From: Nemertoderma westbladi
Lineage: Eukaryota; Xenacoelomorpha; Nemertodermatida; Nemertodermatidae
Direction: 5' to 3'
Length of the DNA: 64,000 nt
NCBI GenBank assembly: GCA_032718475.1
Contig: JAUCBJ010002220.1
Location: forward strand, 1-64,000
The notes beneath the pieces were generated by a model, which had not been told where the DNA came from, did no database searches, and worked only from the letters and a program-made list of their open reading frames with translations. A program made the translations under genes and the position numbers. Of this stretch, positions 34,501-42,394 are shown piece after piece; position 1 is the first letter of the stretch; the number at the start of each line of letters is the position of its first letter.

Positions 34501-37205
34501 CCGCGACCCTGTCAACCACCATCGTGAACCTCATACAGACAGAACTACAGTCGAGTTTACAGATATTTTATTGGACTGACGCGACGTTGGTTTTATTTTA
34601 CATAAACAACGACACACTCGAATTCAAGACATTCGTAGCTAACCGTCGCGCAGAGATTCTAGACCGTTCGATAAAAGAGGATTGGCGACATTGTCCCGGA
34701 CCACAAAACCCAGCTGATATTGCGTCGCGAGGAATGATGCCTGAGGAATTCTGTAAACCGGAGAACAAAGAGTTTTGGCAACACGGACCCCAGTTCTTGC
34801 AGAAATCGACACAAGATTGGCCTCCGTTATACGACAACAAGTCCAACACCATTCCTAAGGACGCCGAAATCAAGAAACCAAAAAAGGGGAAGACAAAGAA
34901 AAAGACAACGGCGGCAAAACTCAAGAAAAAACCGAAGGCGAAATGGAAGGATATAACTTCAAAGGTCAAGAGAGGAAGACTTGCGAGCCTTTCTACACCA
35001 GACATATTGCCAGACGGTCAACCAGACACGTTACCAGACGGTCAACCAGACATGTTACTAGACAGCCAACCAGACATTTTGCCAGACATATCACAAAATG
35101 TTCCATCAGACGCTAGTAACACACTGACAAACAGTAAAGCCGCAGTTTCCCTATTGGAGCGGCCTTCTATTGACAAACAACCAGATACGTTACCAGACGT
35201 ATCGCCAGACACATTACTAGACAGTCGACTAGACATTAGTAATGTATCGACTAACAATAAAGCCGCAGTCTCCCTATTGGAGCGGCCTTGTATTGACAAA
35301 CTACCAATTTTGACACACTTGAGCAACCATAAGCATGGTGAAACCTCATGTATTGCAGATGTGGGTAGTACCTACGCTAATGTAAATACAGGTGTTACTT
35401 TGCGCTCAAGAGACATACCGAACTTACAACCTGTGGTGAGACCTGGGATTAATGTCGGCAGAAAAATAAGTTTACCGAAACCTGCTGACCCCATAGAGTT
35501 CAAACCACCATTAACGATCGACTTACAAAGTACCGACAATCAAGGTAAGAAGACGAAGAAGGACAAATTACTTGTAGACCCGGATGGATCAACAGTCAAC
35601 AAGGGAATACTTACCGGCGGACCCGTGGGCCCTTCTAGTAATTCAAAACCTTCCAAAATCTCCATTGACTTACCTGATGACGTCACAAATACTTACGTCG
35701 ACCGATTTGTAAACTTAACAGACTCTTGGTCGAACGCTTGCCGAAAATTAGCGTGGATTGTACGTTTCGTACAATACGTTAAAGGCAAACGTGACTTTAC
35801 ACGTCGACTTACATTGGCTGAGATTGACAGGTGTGAGATTAAATTAATTCGCCATTACCAACTGCGATATTTCGCGCGCGAATTCACATCCATAAATCAA
35901 GGTCAACCAATCAAGTCGTCACCGATACTGAGTTGGAGTCCGATTATTTATAATGGCTTAATTTGTCATAAATCTCGGCTTCAAAACATTGACTTTAACA
36001 CAAACTTTAGGTACCCAATAATAATACCGCAACACCACGAACTACAACGTGCAATGATACTGGACGCACATTTACATCTGAAACACGCTGGAAGACACCA
36101 CTGTCTTTCCTACTTACGTACTAGATTTGTATTAATTAGACCCAGTAAAGCATTGAGTTCAGTGACACGTACGTGTATTATTTGTAAAAAGGTACATTCT
36201 AGAATAGGTACCCAAGAAATGAGTGAACTACCACAAGCACGACTTCAAGCATTCAGACCACCTTTTACAGAGACTGGAATTGATTGCTTTGGTCCCATAC
36301 ATACTAAACGTGGACGTATACTAGTAAAACGCTGGGGACTGATTTTCACATGTATGTCCAGTAGGGCAGTTCACATTGAACGTGTGATGGATCTTTCCAC
36401 CAACGCGTTTATACTAGCACTGCGGCGATTTATCGCTAGACGCGGACTAGTAAAATGCTTGTACTCAGACCAAGGGACAAACTTCGTTGGTGCTCGGAAT
36501 GAGATCGCTAGAGCCTTTAAGAAATTAGATCACGATCAAATCTCGAACGAACTACAACCTCACAAGATTGTTTGGAAGTTTAATCCTCCAGATAGTCCTT
36601 GGAGAGGCGGAGTCTGGGAGAGATTGATTAGATCTATAAAAACGGCCATGGCAAAGGTCATTCCAGTAAACCACATATTAACAGACGACCAACTGACAAC
36701 ATTGTTTGTTGAAATCGAGGCAATACTAAATACTAGACCAATAGTATTAGTACCCGATGACAAACAATCTCAGTTCGCTTTAACACCAGCACACCTGCTT
36801 ATGCAGGCACCGACAACTTTGACACCTATTTCTATTCCAATAGAAAGCGACAGTTACGGTAGAAAAGCGTGGAAAATCACGCAACTACTGGCTAACAAAT
36901 TCTGGGAAATATGGCAAAACCATTATTTGCCCTCTATTTCTGCCAGAACAACATGGTACAATAACACCCGCGCATTAAAGCCGGGAGATCACGTGCTGTT
37001 GGCAGAAGTGAATCTGAAAAGACGCTTCTGGATAACAGGTGTCATTTTAGCCACACATCCATCTATGGATGGAGTGACAAGAACTGTGACGGTACGGACA
37101 ATTGACGGTCGTACAGTAGACAGACCGACTCAACGTCTCGTACTTCTTGAAGAGACTCGTAACGAGTCTGGAGACTACAAATCTCCACCTAATACTAGTA
37201 AATAA
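28563..37205 (+). CDS. BEL-1 Gag-Pol polyprotein, 2880 residues, intact
   Basis: Single frame, as usual for BEL/Pao; the ATG context is CCGAAATGA. Residues 1-~800 form a long N-terminal Gag: acidic start, helical HITRS segment near 97, Ala/Glu/Arg coiled coil ~268-456 and a basic Ser-rich part. DUF1759-type capsid region ~820-975 (QPPKFSG then W..F). CCHC knuckle 1099-1112 (CWRCTRHGHVRKDC). DUF1758 aspartic protease with D1231 in LDSASS, where DSG would be usual. RT with YVDD at 1751-1754. Peptidase_A17 region ~1810-1920. RNase H with D1933 in FSDAS. A Lys-rich and PD-repeat linker ~2110-2260. Integrase zinc finger, then D2574, D2636, E2686 (spacing 61 and 49). C-terminal DUF5641 region. All catalytic motifs are present, so the copy may be competent. 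Two internal tandem duplications (84 and 123 bp) preserve the frame. Confidence 0.97.
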   Translation: MSDKQDYTKNTQTDYDSCDADKSAAEEQQGKTREPTEPTPCASPVHPTGVPDAVVRGDGRTEDFLTVPQPRYRETEMVSSAGSTESVVRSVGGYMAHITRSIGEGQRILDGLTAPMSRFEFYTLQVRVQSKVYKSVDNLVGLQDLARQRQDMDTQLRILEKLMITREKLIQFKSTIRQIQQEQADQLLGESVSDELLQPEEEQELYRLDGQLKHLTDHLRMCGEDVGDWETVPEATRETSLAQIESAPGILNQSLVSIRSEICEGSMVTSEVARQQQEFCRQRREMEEQAQLLVMQAAVEEEKLRVANIARISHLQEQAELEAAEVERLERDIARQAAAAAAESERQAAAAAAAAESERQAAAAAAELERDRLVSEARAEMKTRQIKAQSAIRQAEFEAQQRQTEQREKTAKLHFELEKKARELANAEEDLDQKARDRSMRSRDGHDLDQIEVRNRQIQERKKEGSVGAPGRERQLVKDLCQRFPQVTHMFAPVTTKEPVSIAGSSNISPIHGATEHRFVIPDKFTPPRATSSPIPKVKVSNPPITDRSSLLVGPALLTTKQVSPPLTPKPVTHYDYPMTFRPTRPLDSNAVVRPPVQFTSQSTTSRKTCEPTEQRRTVETRPFNQFTSQSTTSRKTCEPTEQRRSVDDVPKRAVRIRTTQRTRARRPPYPDDSSTSSESDYPKREVFRTGAADEYKRERSDNSFADNPPQNTPTQKALQPTNAISTQQFADILRPVVNKLAQIEERLEEVQTDSSRNSEFEHNRHPKGPQRPVPSNPTSYQGKAPRRENINQVTNQGRETLNVAEEIAKFAARQGLPVQQPPKFSGSSKHWHTFVDYIESQIAVCAFTSREKFNYLLQTLSGEPKRLAETFVGVPDAFELAYDRLTSIYGGTVSMARSVIEELCKGGAITKPVDLLKLADEIKNAITTLRSIGQLDYGNTPTVLLKIIGRLHHRLRREWRKVEYQREERGGFLKLEDVYLLISREAVVETRSNYTDQHIVAEGITLPSSNRQKPQTTSTKTATYATPTESRQFSDGNRVSAPIGTKQTRQQLSADFNGCQYCEHLGKRYIGHKLRGCRQFRELNSEERRLQIRPLDSCWRCTRHGHVRKDCPNTDTCPSCGRNHDGLLHTDSHTPTKRFAREHPEAAARCDAAYRKRESKTTPTFVTHIEDCFSEQSGSSDEESDDDEYSNGDEQPSIALLTTDQLKGFSVIPIKVTGTKGSKRIYAILDSASSHSYVDEKIADVVTDLRQGKHVSYTVSSMHGQRAIPVTRVKLDLDSLLPKSQHSERERSLLPFRDLTFAATKDFSNLLGPVPEQSLEDRKYFRHLGVPECPVNYRSVAMLIGTDQFNLHQVWETRPSAVVAGNAYACRTPIGWYTRAPVRTLDVSDEEDDVQSTCSLLTTNSIHSFSHDVNHTTLQSTKHHRRVTSMISHKEQLTHKVSLELGEKTNQLEIPSTTDDRLASLPTPITSTVPIDIDDDALKIHQLEQAALDKELTEKTIRWLEQDTAEPGSYDPCMSEQEKQSLKIMEDTIRQTEDGHYEVGMLWRSQSPKLINNYPLALRRLHSIRQRLLKDEKAHLQYNTQMKTYLTKGYAIRMTNPERVTDQTYYLPHHYVRHPDKPDKVRVVNDCAALFEGMSLNSELMDGPNMNNYLMGVIMRFRQRQVAFTCDVEAMFHQVKALERDRDSLRFLWYPEGDLSLPPATYQMQVRVFGARDSPNCTMYALKQAARDQKHLYDPEIIRIVERDFYVDDGLQSCDTVERATTVAHQLRDCLAGGGFNLTKFASNSAELVDSFGTTERGGGDIDLEFEPLPTTKVLGLFWDPNTDNFRVKVRLDSQGDTLTKRSCLSKLSRLFDPLGFISPVILQARIYMRSIWKDGLTWDEPISSDQVDLWKTWEAELSSLEDYSIPRVYFPLQSTFPDNLELHCFSDASDNGFGVAAYLRRQVESDEFDVSLITSKAKTMPTKYMTTPRAELQAATLSTTIVNLIQTELQSSLQIFYWTDATLVLFYINNDTLEFKTFVANRRAEILDRSIKEDWRHCPGPQNPADIASRGMMPEEFCKPENKEFWQHGPQFLQKSTQDWPPLYDNKSNTIPKDAEIKKPKKGKTKKKTTAAKLKKKPKAKWKDITSKVKRGRLASLSTPDILPDGQPDTLPDGQPDMLLDSQPDILPDISQNVPSDASNTLTNSKAAVSLLERPSIDKQPDTLPDVSPDTLLDSRLDISNVSTNNKAAVSLLERPCIDKLPILTHLSNHKHGETSCIADVGSTYANVNTGVTLRSRDIPNLQPVVRPGINVGRKISLPKPADPIEFKPPLTIDLQSTDNQGKKTKKDKLLVDPDGSTVNKGILTGGPVGPSSNSKPSKISIDLPDDVTNTYVDRFVNLTDSWSNACRKLAWIVRFVQYVKGKRDFTRRLTLAEIDRCEIKLIRHYQLRYFAREFTSINQGQPIKSSPILSWSPIIYNGLICHKSRLQNIDFNTNFRYPIIIPQHHELQRAMILDAHLHLKHAGRHHCLSYLRTRFVLIRPSKALSSVTRTCIICKKVHSRIGTQEMSELPQARLQAFRPPFTETGIDCFGPIHTKRGRILVKRWGLIFTCMSSRAVHIERVMDLSTNAFILALRRFIARRGLVKCLYSDQGTNFVGARNEIARAFKKLDHDQISNELQPHKIVWKFNPPDSPWRGGVWERLIRSIKTAMAKVIPVNHILTDDQLTTLFVEIEAILNTRPIVLVPDDKQSQFALTPAHLLMQAPTTLTPISIPIESDSYGRKAWKITQLLANKFWEIWQNHYLPSISARTTWYNNTRALKPGDHVLLAEVNLKRRFWITGVILATHPSMDGVTRTVTVRTIDGRTVDRPTQRLVLLEETRNESGDYKSPPNTSK
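30346..30505 (+). repeat. 84-bp in-frame tandem duplication in gag
   Basis: Two copies with the GGAAGACTTGTGAGCCTACC motif at 30382 and 30466, 84 bp (28 codons) apart. They encode QFTSQSTTSRKTCEPTEQRR twice. Confidence 0.9.
34995..35315 (+). repeat. PD-rich and 123-bp tandem repeats between RNase H and integrase
   Basis: Coding repeats of the type LPDGQPDT/LPDISPD are followed by a 123-bp (41-codon) duplication. The block AAAGCCGCAGT.TCCCTATT starts near 35135 and again near 35258, giving KAAVSLLERP twice. The region is low-complexity and acidic, next to a Lys-rich stretch (34855-34980). Confidence 0.85.
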
Positions 37206-37882
37206 TTAGGAGTTTACAAATAGATTTCCACGTACCTGTACACCGTAGTAAGGACAGCGGTAGAATTCCATTGTCTTTATATGTGAACATTGAGGGTAGT
37301 ACCCTTATGTGTCACATAGGAGCGGGATTTGTAGGTATAAGAAATGGAATTCTACTTGGAACTCACAATATTGAGACATTTTCGAAATTTTAGACAATCC
37401 ATTTGGATTTGAAAAATTTTTAAAAATTTCTCCAGTGAATAGATTTCAGGGTACAGTCGGGTGGAACTTAAAATTAGAGAAACAAGTAGATGGAAGACTT
37501 GCGAGCCTTTCTTAAAATTTTAATTAAATTTTACACGGTCTTGATTCAATAAGTTACGTCAAATAGACTCCCCTATATTTATTACTAATTCTTGATTGCT
37601 TATTTTCTGATAATAGTTTGGGATCAAAAAATGAGTATTTTAGACTCACGGCCAGTTTAGCCCAAATTCGTTTTTACTTCGGCAAAAATTTTAGATAAGA
37701 AGCAGCGTGTCATTAAAGAAACCTTAGATCTTAGGCTATGGGTAGGAGGTTAGAGCGTTGTCGAAGCCCAAAGGGCAGACGAAACTCTCACGTCTCCTCA
37801 CAACTAACCACAAACTCTGTTGTATTCCCTCTAGTAGTAATGATTATGTAACTACACCCTAATTATGGAGAAAGGGATATAA
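37206..37882 (+). other. Noncoding spacer between gag-pol and the post-pol reading frame
   Basis: AT-rich, no credible ORF. It contains a nested inverted repeat (37260-37355), one copy of the dispersed motif (37492-37514) and a purine-rich stretch near 37865-37920. A splice acceptor for the downstream frame could lie here, but none stands out. Confidence 0.6.
37260..37355 (+). promoter_or_regulatory. Nested inverted repeat just after the gag-pol stop
   Basis: The outer 13-bp perfect arms are GTAGAATTCCATT (37260-37272) and AATGGAATTCTAC (37343-37355). The middle arms are TATGTGA (37280-37286) and TCACATA (37312-37318). The inner arms are GGGTA (37294-37298) and TACCC (37300-37304). They nest concentrically as one long RNA hairpin starting 55 nt after the stop codon. 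An RNA export or processing role is conjecture. Confidence 0.7.
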
Positions 37883-38092
37883 GGAGAGCCGAGATGGGGA
37901 TATGATATCCAAGAGGAAGCGGCAGCTTCATTCGAACGATTTGGAGCAAAAGATTACACTATATTCGGTATAAAGGAATTATCAGAAAGTACAGCGAAGC
38001 TCGCAAAGACAGCAATGCCTTTACTCGAGCAGGATTTAGTATATTTCGAGACGTGTATCTTCGCTGTGCGGGATCTCTTATCGAAAGACCAT
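37883..38092 (+). pseudogene. Post-pol frame, N-terminal part (before a -1 shift)
   Basis: The frame opens after TAA at 37880-37882 and reads a coding-like stretch with segments such as FGAKDYTIFGIKELSE and LVYFETCIFAVRDLL. Around 38081-38095 it continues sensibly only in the -1 frame, where the protein runs on toward the zinc knuckles. No ATG opens it strongly; a spliced start or an upstream initiation is possible. I recognise no family. Confidence 0.4.
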
Positions 38093-38931
38093 CTATGTTT
38101 ACATTGTTACCCTATGAAGGAGAACGTATCGTGGAAATTACGGATGAATCACGGCAGACGCGCGCGCCTATCGGTCACCTTGGTGATGAATTCGAAGTAA
38201 CTACTACGATCGCCGACGATCCTTTAGAGGAACTTCTTGAGATAGAAAGGAACCTCCCGAAGAAATCTCAGACGGAGATTCGACAACTTGAAGCAACAGA
38301 TGCTATAGTTTGTATACAACCTTCAGAAACCTACCAACCCATAGACCCAGATGATTACGATTATAGTATGGGAGGAAGCGCTCGACCGATTGGAGATCTT
38401 ATATACGAACGAGTGTGGTACCCTGCTAATACGATGTGTAGTAAATGTGGCGTCGCTGGACATCATATGGCAAAGTGCAGTGGAAAGCACATTACTACGA
38501 CTCAGCTAATCTGTGGATGGTGTGGGGATCAAGGGTCTCATACCTTTTATACTTGCTGGAGATTTATGGCTCAGTGTACTTACTGCAATATAAAGGGACA
38601 TCGAGCATCTGAATGCCAACTGAGAGATATACCTTATGAACACGAATCTGTAAAACTCGTGAGGAAGTTATTTGATGAGTGGGAAGATTTAGCCGACGAA
38701 CATGTATCGGCACAGAGAAGACGGTTTCCGATGAGAGCGCATCTCGGATTTTGGGCGGTAAATCCCCAGACGATGATGTCGGAAGGATACATCTCCGCTA
38801 TGCCCCAATATGACGAACTTATCGAGGTTGTTGATATTTTGCCCCACGACAGCGGATTCCGAGTGGTGCGCGAGTATCTGTTACAGATTCACCCAGATAA
38901 CAAAACACGTGGAATTTTCAGAAAGTCGTAA
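38053..38931 (+). CDS. Post-pol zinc-knuckle protein (Gag-like), unknown family
   Basis: The 292-codon frame is in the position where env-like genes sit in some LTR elements. Residues ~130-190 hold three Cys/His knuckles: CSKCGVAGHHMAKC and CTYCNIKGHRASEC fit CX2CX4HX4C, and CGWCGDQGSHTFYTC has one extra residue before His. A conserved-looking C-terminal part follows (FWAVNPQTMMSEGY, then VVREYLLQIHPDN). There is no signal peptide or membrane segment, so it is not an envelope. The true N-terminus is probably upstream in another frame, and the C-terminus continues after a -1 shift near 38925 into a basic RG-rich tail. A nucleic-acid-binding, second Gag-like product is inferred from the knuckles. 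Confidence 0.6.
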   Translation: MYLRCAGSLIERPSMFTLLPYEGERIVEITDESRQTRAPIGHLGDEFEVTTTIADDPLEELLEIERNLPKKSQTEIRQLEATDAIVCIQPSETYQPIDPDDYDYSMGGSARPIGDLIYERVWYPANTMCSKCGVAGHHMAKCSGKHITTTQLICGWCGDQGSHTFYTCWRFMAQCTYCNIKGHRASECQLRDIPYEHESVKLVRKLFDEWEDLADEHVSAQRRRFPMRAHLGFWAVNPQTMMSEGYISAMPQYDELIEVVDILPHDSGFRVVREYLLQIHPDNKTRGIFRKS

Positions 38932-39566
38932 ATCGTATCACGTATGGTGAATTTGATCGTTTCCGAACCGAAAAGCGGAATAAATGAGCTTGGTTAACCG
39001 TCGCATGGGCGTACCGAGCCGCGTTTTACCATAAACGTATACGAGCGAGCGTATTCGAGGAAGAAGAGGTCCTAGAGGCGACGAATATATCAGCCACTCC
39101 GGTTGCGCCGTCTGCACGTCACCCTCGGGAGGACGGGCAGGGTAGGATCATACGGGTCCAGAAAGTGGGCCAACAATTGAAGAAAATTATTAATGTGGAA
39201 GAACGCAAGGGAGTTGAGCCGACTATTCGAGTTACTCGGGATACGGTATCACTTCCAAGAGAACCGGTAGGAGGATCGGGACATACACCAGCTGATCAAC
39301 AGGGGGCGCAAGCTACTCTTGGGTCTGCGTCGTCCACTCCTCGCGCGTTCCCAGACGTTCTACCAACTGTAGCGACAACTGATCGGTCACGAGGAATTGG
39401 TCGAGGTTTTGGGATGCCAAATAGACGAATTTGCGAGGAAATAGTCGCACCGTCTCTCAACGTCCCAAGTAAACCAGTGACTCGCCCCACCAGTCCCATA
39501 TCGCGAGCAAAGTCACCTGTGCGCAGTTTTCGAGGACGCGGCAGGGCTCGATCTACTAAGCGATAA
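38925..39566 (+). pseudogene. Post-pol frame, C-terminal basic tail with one internal stop
   Basis: In the -1 frame relative to the zinc-knuckle frame, coding-like sequence reads through YGEFDRFRTEKRNK. It meets TGA at 38985-38987, then stays open to 39566. The part after the TGA has FYHKRIRASVFEEEEVLEA, a Ser/Pro-rich middle, and ends in a basic tail, SFRGRGRARSTKR. The tail suits RNA binding. Either the copy carries a frameshift and a stop, or the product is made by recoding. Confidence 0.45.
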
Positions 39567-40470
39567 AAGGGAGGGCAAGGGTGGACGGAAGACTCGTGAG
39601 CCTTTCTTATGATTTGTGATTTATTTGAATTATATGTTTTATATTTAGAAAGTTTTGTATTCTGAAAGGGACTCATATTTAGTAAAAACTTATATTTTAT
39701 ATTTGTGCTTATTCCAAACTTATGCAATTTGTATTGTTCCGAATTTATGAAATTTAGAAAGTTTATATTTAGAAGGAACTTATATTTGAAAGATTTATGT
39801 TTCATATTTGAAGATGCAAAGGAGTTTATATTATTCTAAACTTATGCAGTTTATATCTATATTTAGTAAGACTTATATTTGTAAGAATTTATATTTTATA
39901 TTTGTGATTATTCCGAACTTATGCAATTTATATTATTCCGGACTTATGCAATTTATATTGTTCCGAATATTATGCAATTTATATTTTATAAGCAGTATTT
40001 GTATTTACAGTGAAATTGAAAGTTTTATAGATAGAAAATTTGTGCTCAGAAAGACTCATATTTGTAATTATTCCGAACTTATGCAATCTACATTTAGGTA
40101 CGAAAGTATTTGTAATTACTTGAATTTATGCAATATTTGAGATGCAATAGTAGATGGAAGACTCGCGAGCCTTTCTTATTGTTTTCATTTATTTGTATTT
40201 GTAATTGTTTGAATTTATGCAATATTGAGATGCAATAGATTTATATTGGTGAATTTAATTTAGATTTATATTGTACTTACTTAGTAAAGCCTTAAATACG
40301 TAAAGTTTGAATTTGTAATTATTTTGTATCGAATCATTACGTAGAAAGGAAGTATCGTTTGAAATTTAATTGTAAATATGTAAGTACGCCCTAAGTATTC
40401 TATAGTTTGATTGATTATTGGTGAAAACCGTATATTTTATGCACGATAATATCCTGTTTTCATGGAGCGG
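39567..40470 (+). other. 3' noncoding region of BEL-1 with short AT-rich repeats
   Basis: No credible ORF. From about 39700 to 40250 the words ACTTATGCAATTTATATT and TTATTCCGAACTTATG recur about every 25-30 bp. Two copies of the dispersed motif bracket this part (39587 and 40156). The bases before the 3' LTR (GGAGCGG) make only a weak polypurine tract. Confidence 0.75.
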
Positions 40471-42389
40471 TATAGAATTATATTCCCTAAATGCCGTGGA
40501 TTTTCAAAATTTTATTTTATTCGAATTAACTTTGTAAAGATTGCTTTGAGTTCTCATTAGTATTGGTTCTATCTATTATGCATCTATCGATCAAGTGGTT
40601 CAGTAGCTCAGTTGGTAGAGCGTTGGAAATTATATGTGTAGTAGGTATCGAGTTCGAATCCTAGTAAGTGCGAATTATTTTTTGTGCAGAATTTCAACTC
40701 ATTTAAATTAACCGCTACAAATTAATTGCATTTGTCTGTACCAATAAGGCTGTAGTTATTTGATTGTAACCAATGTCGTGCAAGTTATATATTAGCTGGA
40801 CCAATAAGCTATCTTTAAAACCTCGTTAGAACCCATAGAACAATCGAGAATTTTCTCGATTGATTGCAGCACAAATTTAGTATATAAAGGTGCGATTCGT
40901 TCATTAGTTATCTCTCAATCTACTCAAGCCATCATTCACTTTCTGTCTTATTTCAGATTACATTGTTTATTGTATAATAGTTATTATATCTTTTGTAATA
41001 AAAGTCAGAAATACTAGTCACATCTCAGCCCTTTTCTATCTGTTTTACTATGGTTTCACTACGGTGAACAAACTCAGGGACAGGATGGCCGGCTAGAGAT
41101 CGGGCCGCAGCAATGAACGGGAACATCACGGGAATGTAGACGAGAGACAACCCGCAATACCATCTTAGAGTTATTCGCCCATCGCCTGAAAGGTTAGACA
41201 GCGTTCGATCCTTGCTACCTAAGTGTAAGACCAAAAGATCAAAGGTAGACGTAGTGACACGCTGCAAGCCTAAAATTACATCATAGGGACTGTACTGTCT
41301 TGATTCAGGGAAAACCGCAGTAGACCTTCATATTCCTACGGGGGGAGAGGGAGAGAGAGCAGATACTAGTACGCAGATAGGACGTAGGCACACCGGTACA
41401 AGGCATACACATTGGTTAGGGTGCAGCAAACTGTACGCTTAACTCTTGCTAAGTACAGGTGTGTGTGCGACTATTTGCCGTACAACGGTGTCCGTTACAT
41501 CAGAACTTGTAGGCTAGGGGGGTTGCTGTGTTTTCACCTGAATTGGGATTGTACCGTTCAGGCGGTAGGGCAGTTTACGCTAGGCGCAAATAAATTGAGG
41601 CTATCAGGGATACTAACATCTACCGTGTCCCCGCCAACGCCCTAATAGGAAGTTACCCGGACTACCTGGGTGACTAAAATTCTAGATAGGAGCCAGGATA
41701 GCTATTAGTACCCGTACGCCTACAGTAGTAAACTAACACATCTCTTCTTAGTATCAGGGACCTGGTACCTAAAATTGCCGAATTCTGGGCGTAGTATTAA
41801 CCTTATGCCTGAATTTGAGTCCTGGAAATACGCAAGAGGGGAAGGAACCTTATCATTCGTGAGTATTGGACCTACAAGTTATAAAATTAGAATATTCGTA
41901 AAATGCACACCGTACCCAGTAATTATATATGTGAAGGAGCAAAACTGCTTTGACCGTTCAGAATTAACACATGCGCGTTAAAATTTATTTACACCTCGAA
42001 ATATATAAAATTAACTTTTGTCCTTACTGCACTTTGCTCGCTAGTTAGACATCTCCAAATCTGCTCTATACCTAGCTAGCGTCCTTTTGCCCAACCATAT
42101 AAATCACACCGCGGCAAAGTATACGAGCCTCTTAGTCCGTCAGTGAGTCAGCCTGATTTTAGGATTCGCTGCGCGGGATTTTGTTTTATCGAAGTTTGTC
42201 TGCTCGTAGACTGTTTTCTGCCTCACCGGTTAAAAGAGATCGATACTGCAATATATTCGCTTACTTGGGGTTTACTGTTTTGGTGAGAAGGTCGGATTTA
42301 TGATTTGATTTACAAACTTTACAGTAGGATATTGCAGGTATTGTTACCGTCTCTTCCGATAGTAGGAATAGGCGTATCTCTCCAATTTA
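40471..42389 (+). repeat. 3' LTR of BEL-1 (1919 bp)
   Basis: Matches 25831-27749 without indels. The only difference seen is T at 42019 versus C at 27379. It is followed by the target duplication ATTTG and then the right end of the ACGTTAA element. It repeats all U3 elements at +14640, including TATA at 40881 and AATAAA at 40997. Confidence 0.96.
40597..40683 (+). ncRNA. tRNA-like Pol III unit inside U3 of the 3' LTR
   Basis: Identical to the copy at 25957-26043: A box at 40604, B box at 40652, T6 at 40678. See that entry for the fold and its defects. Confidence 0.6.
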
Positions 42390-42394
42390 ATTTG

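Larger units (their letters stand above)
28651..40178 (+). repeat. Dispersed ~20-nt sense-strand motif, seven copies in BEL-1
   Basis: Consensus GGAAGACTYGYGAGCCTWYC. Copies start at 28651, 30382, 30466, 34974, 37492, 39587 and 40156. The three gag copies share one reading phase (KT(R/C)EPT). The copy at 34974 is read in another phase (GRLASLS). Three are in noncoding DNA and share a longer 3' end, CTTTCTTA. Differences in the core are C/T at its two CpG positions. A degenerate copy lies near 32946. Confidence 0.85.
25831..42389 (+). mobile_element. BEL-1: full-length 16.6-kb BEL/Pao LTR retrotransposon
   Basis: Two 1919-bp direct repeats (25831-27749 and 40471-42389) flank a 12.7-kb internal region with an intact BEL/Pao Gag-Pol. 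ATTTG is duplicated at 25826-25830 and 42390-42394, the 5-bp size typical of BEL/Pao. The LTRs differ at a single base that I can see (C at 27379, T at 42019), so insertion was very recent. Total length is well above the usual 5-10 kb of BEL/Pao elements. The excess comes from long LTRs, a long N-terminal Gag, and about 3.3 kb between pol and the 3' LTR. Confidence 0.96.

Noticed and set aside
38053-38931. Envelope protein in the post-pol position of BEL-1
   Set aside because: No signal peptide, membrane segment or glycoprotein-like Cys pattern; instead three CCHC knuckles.
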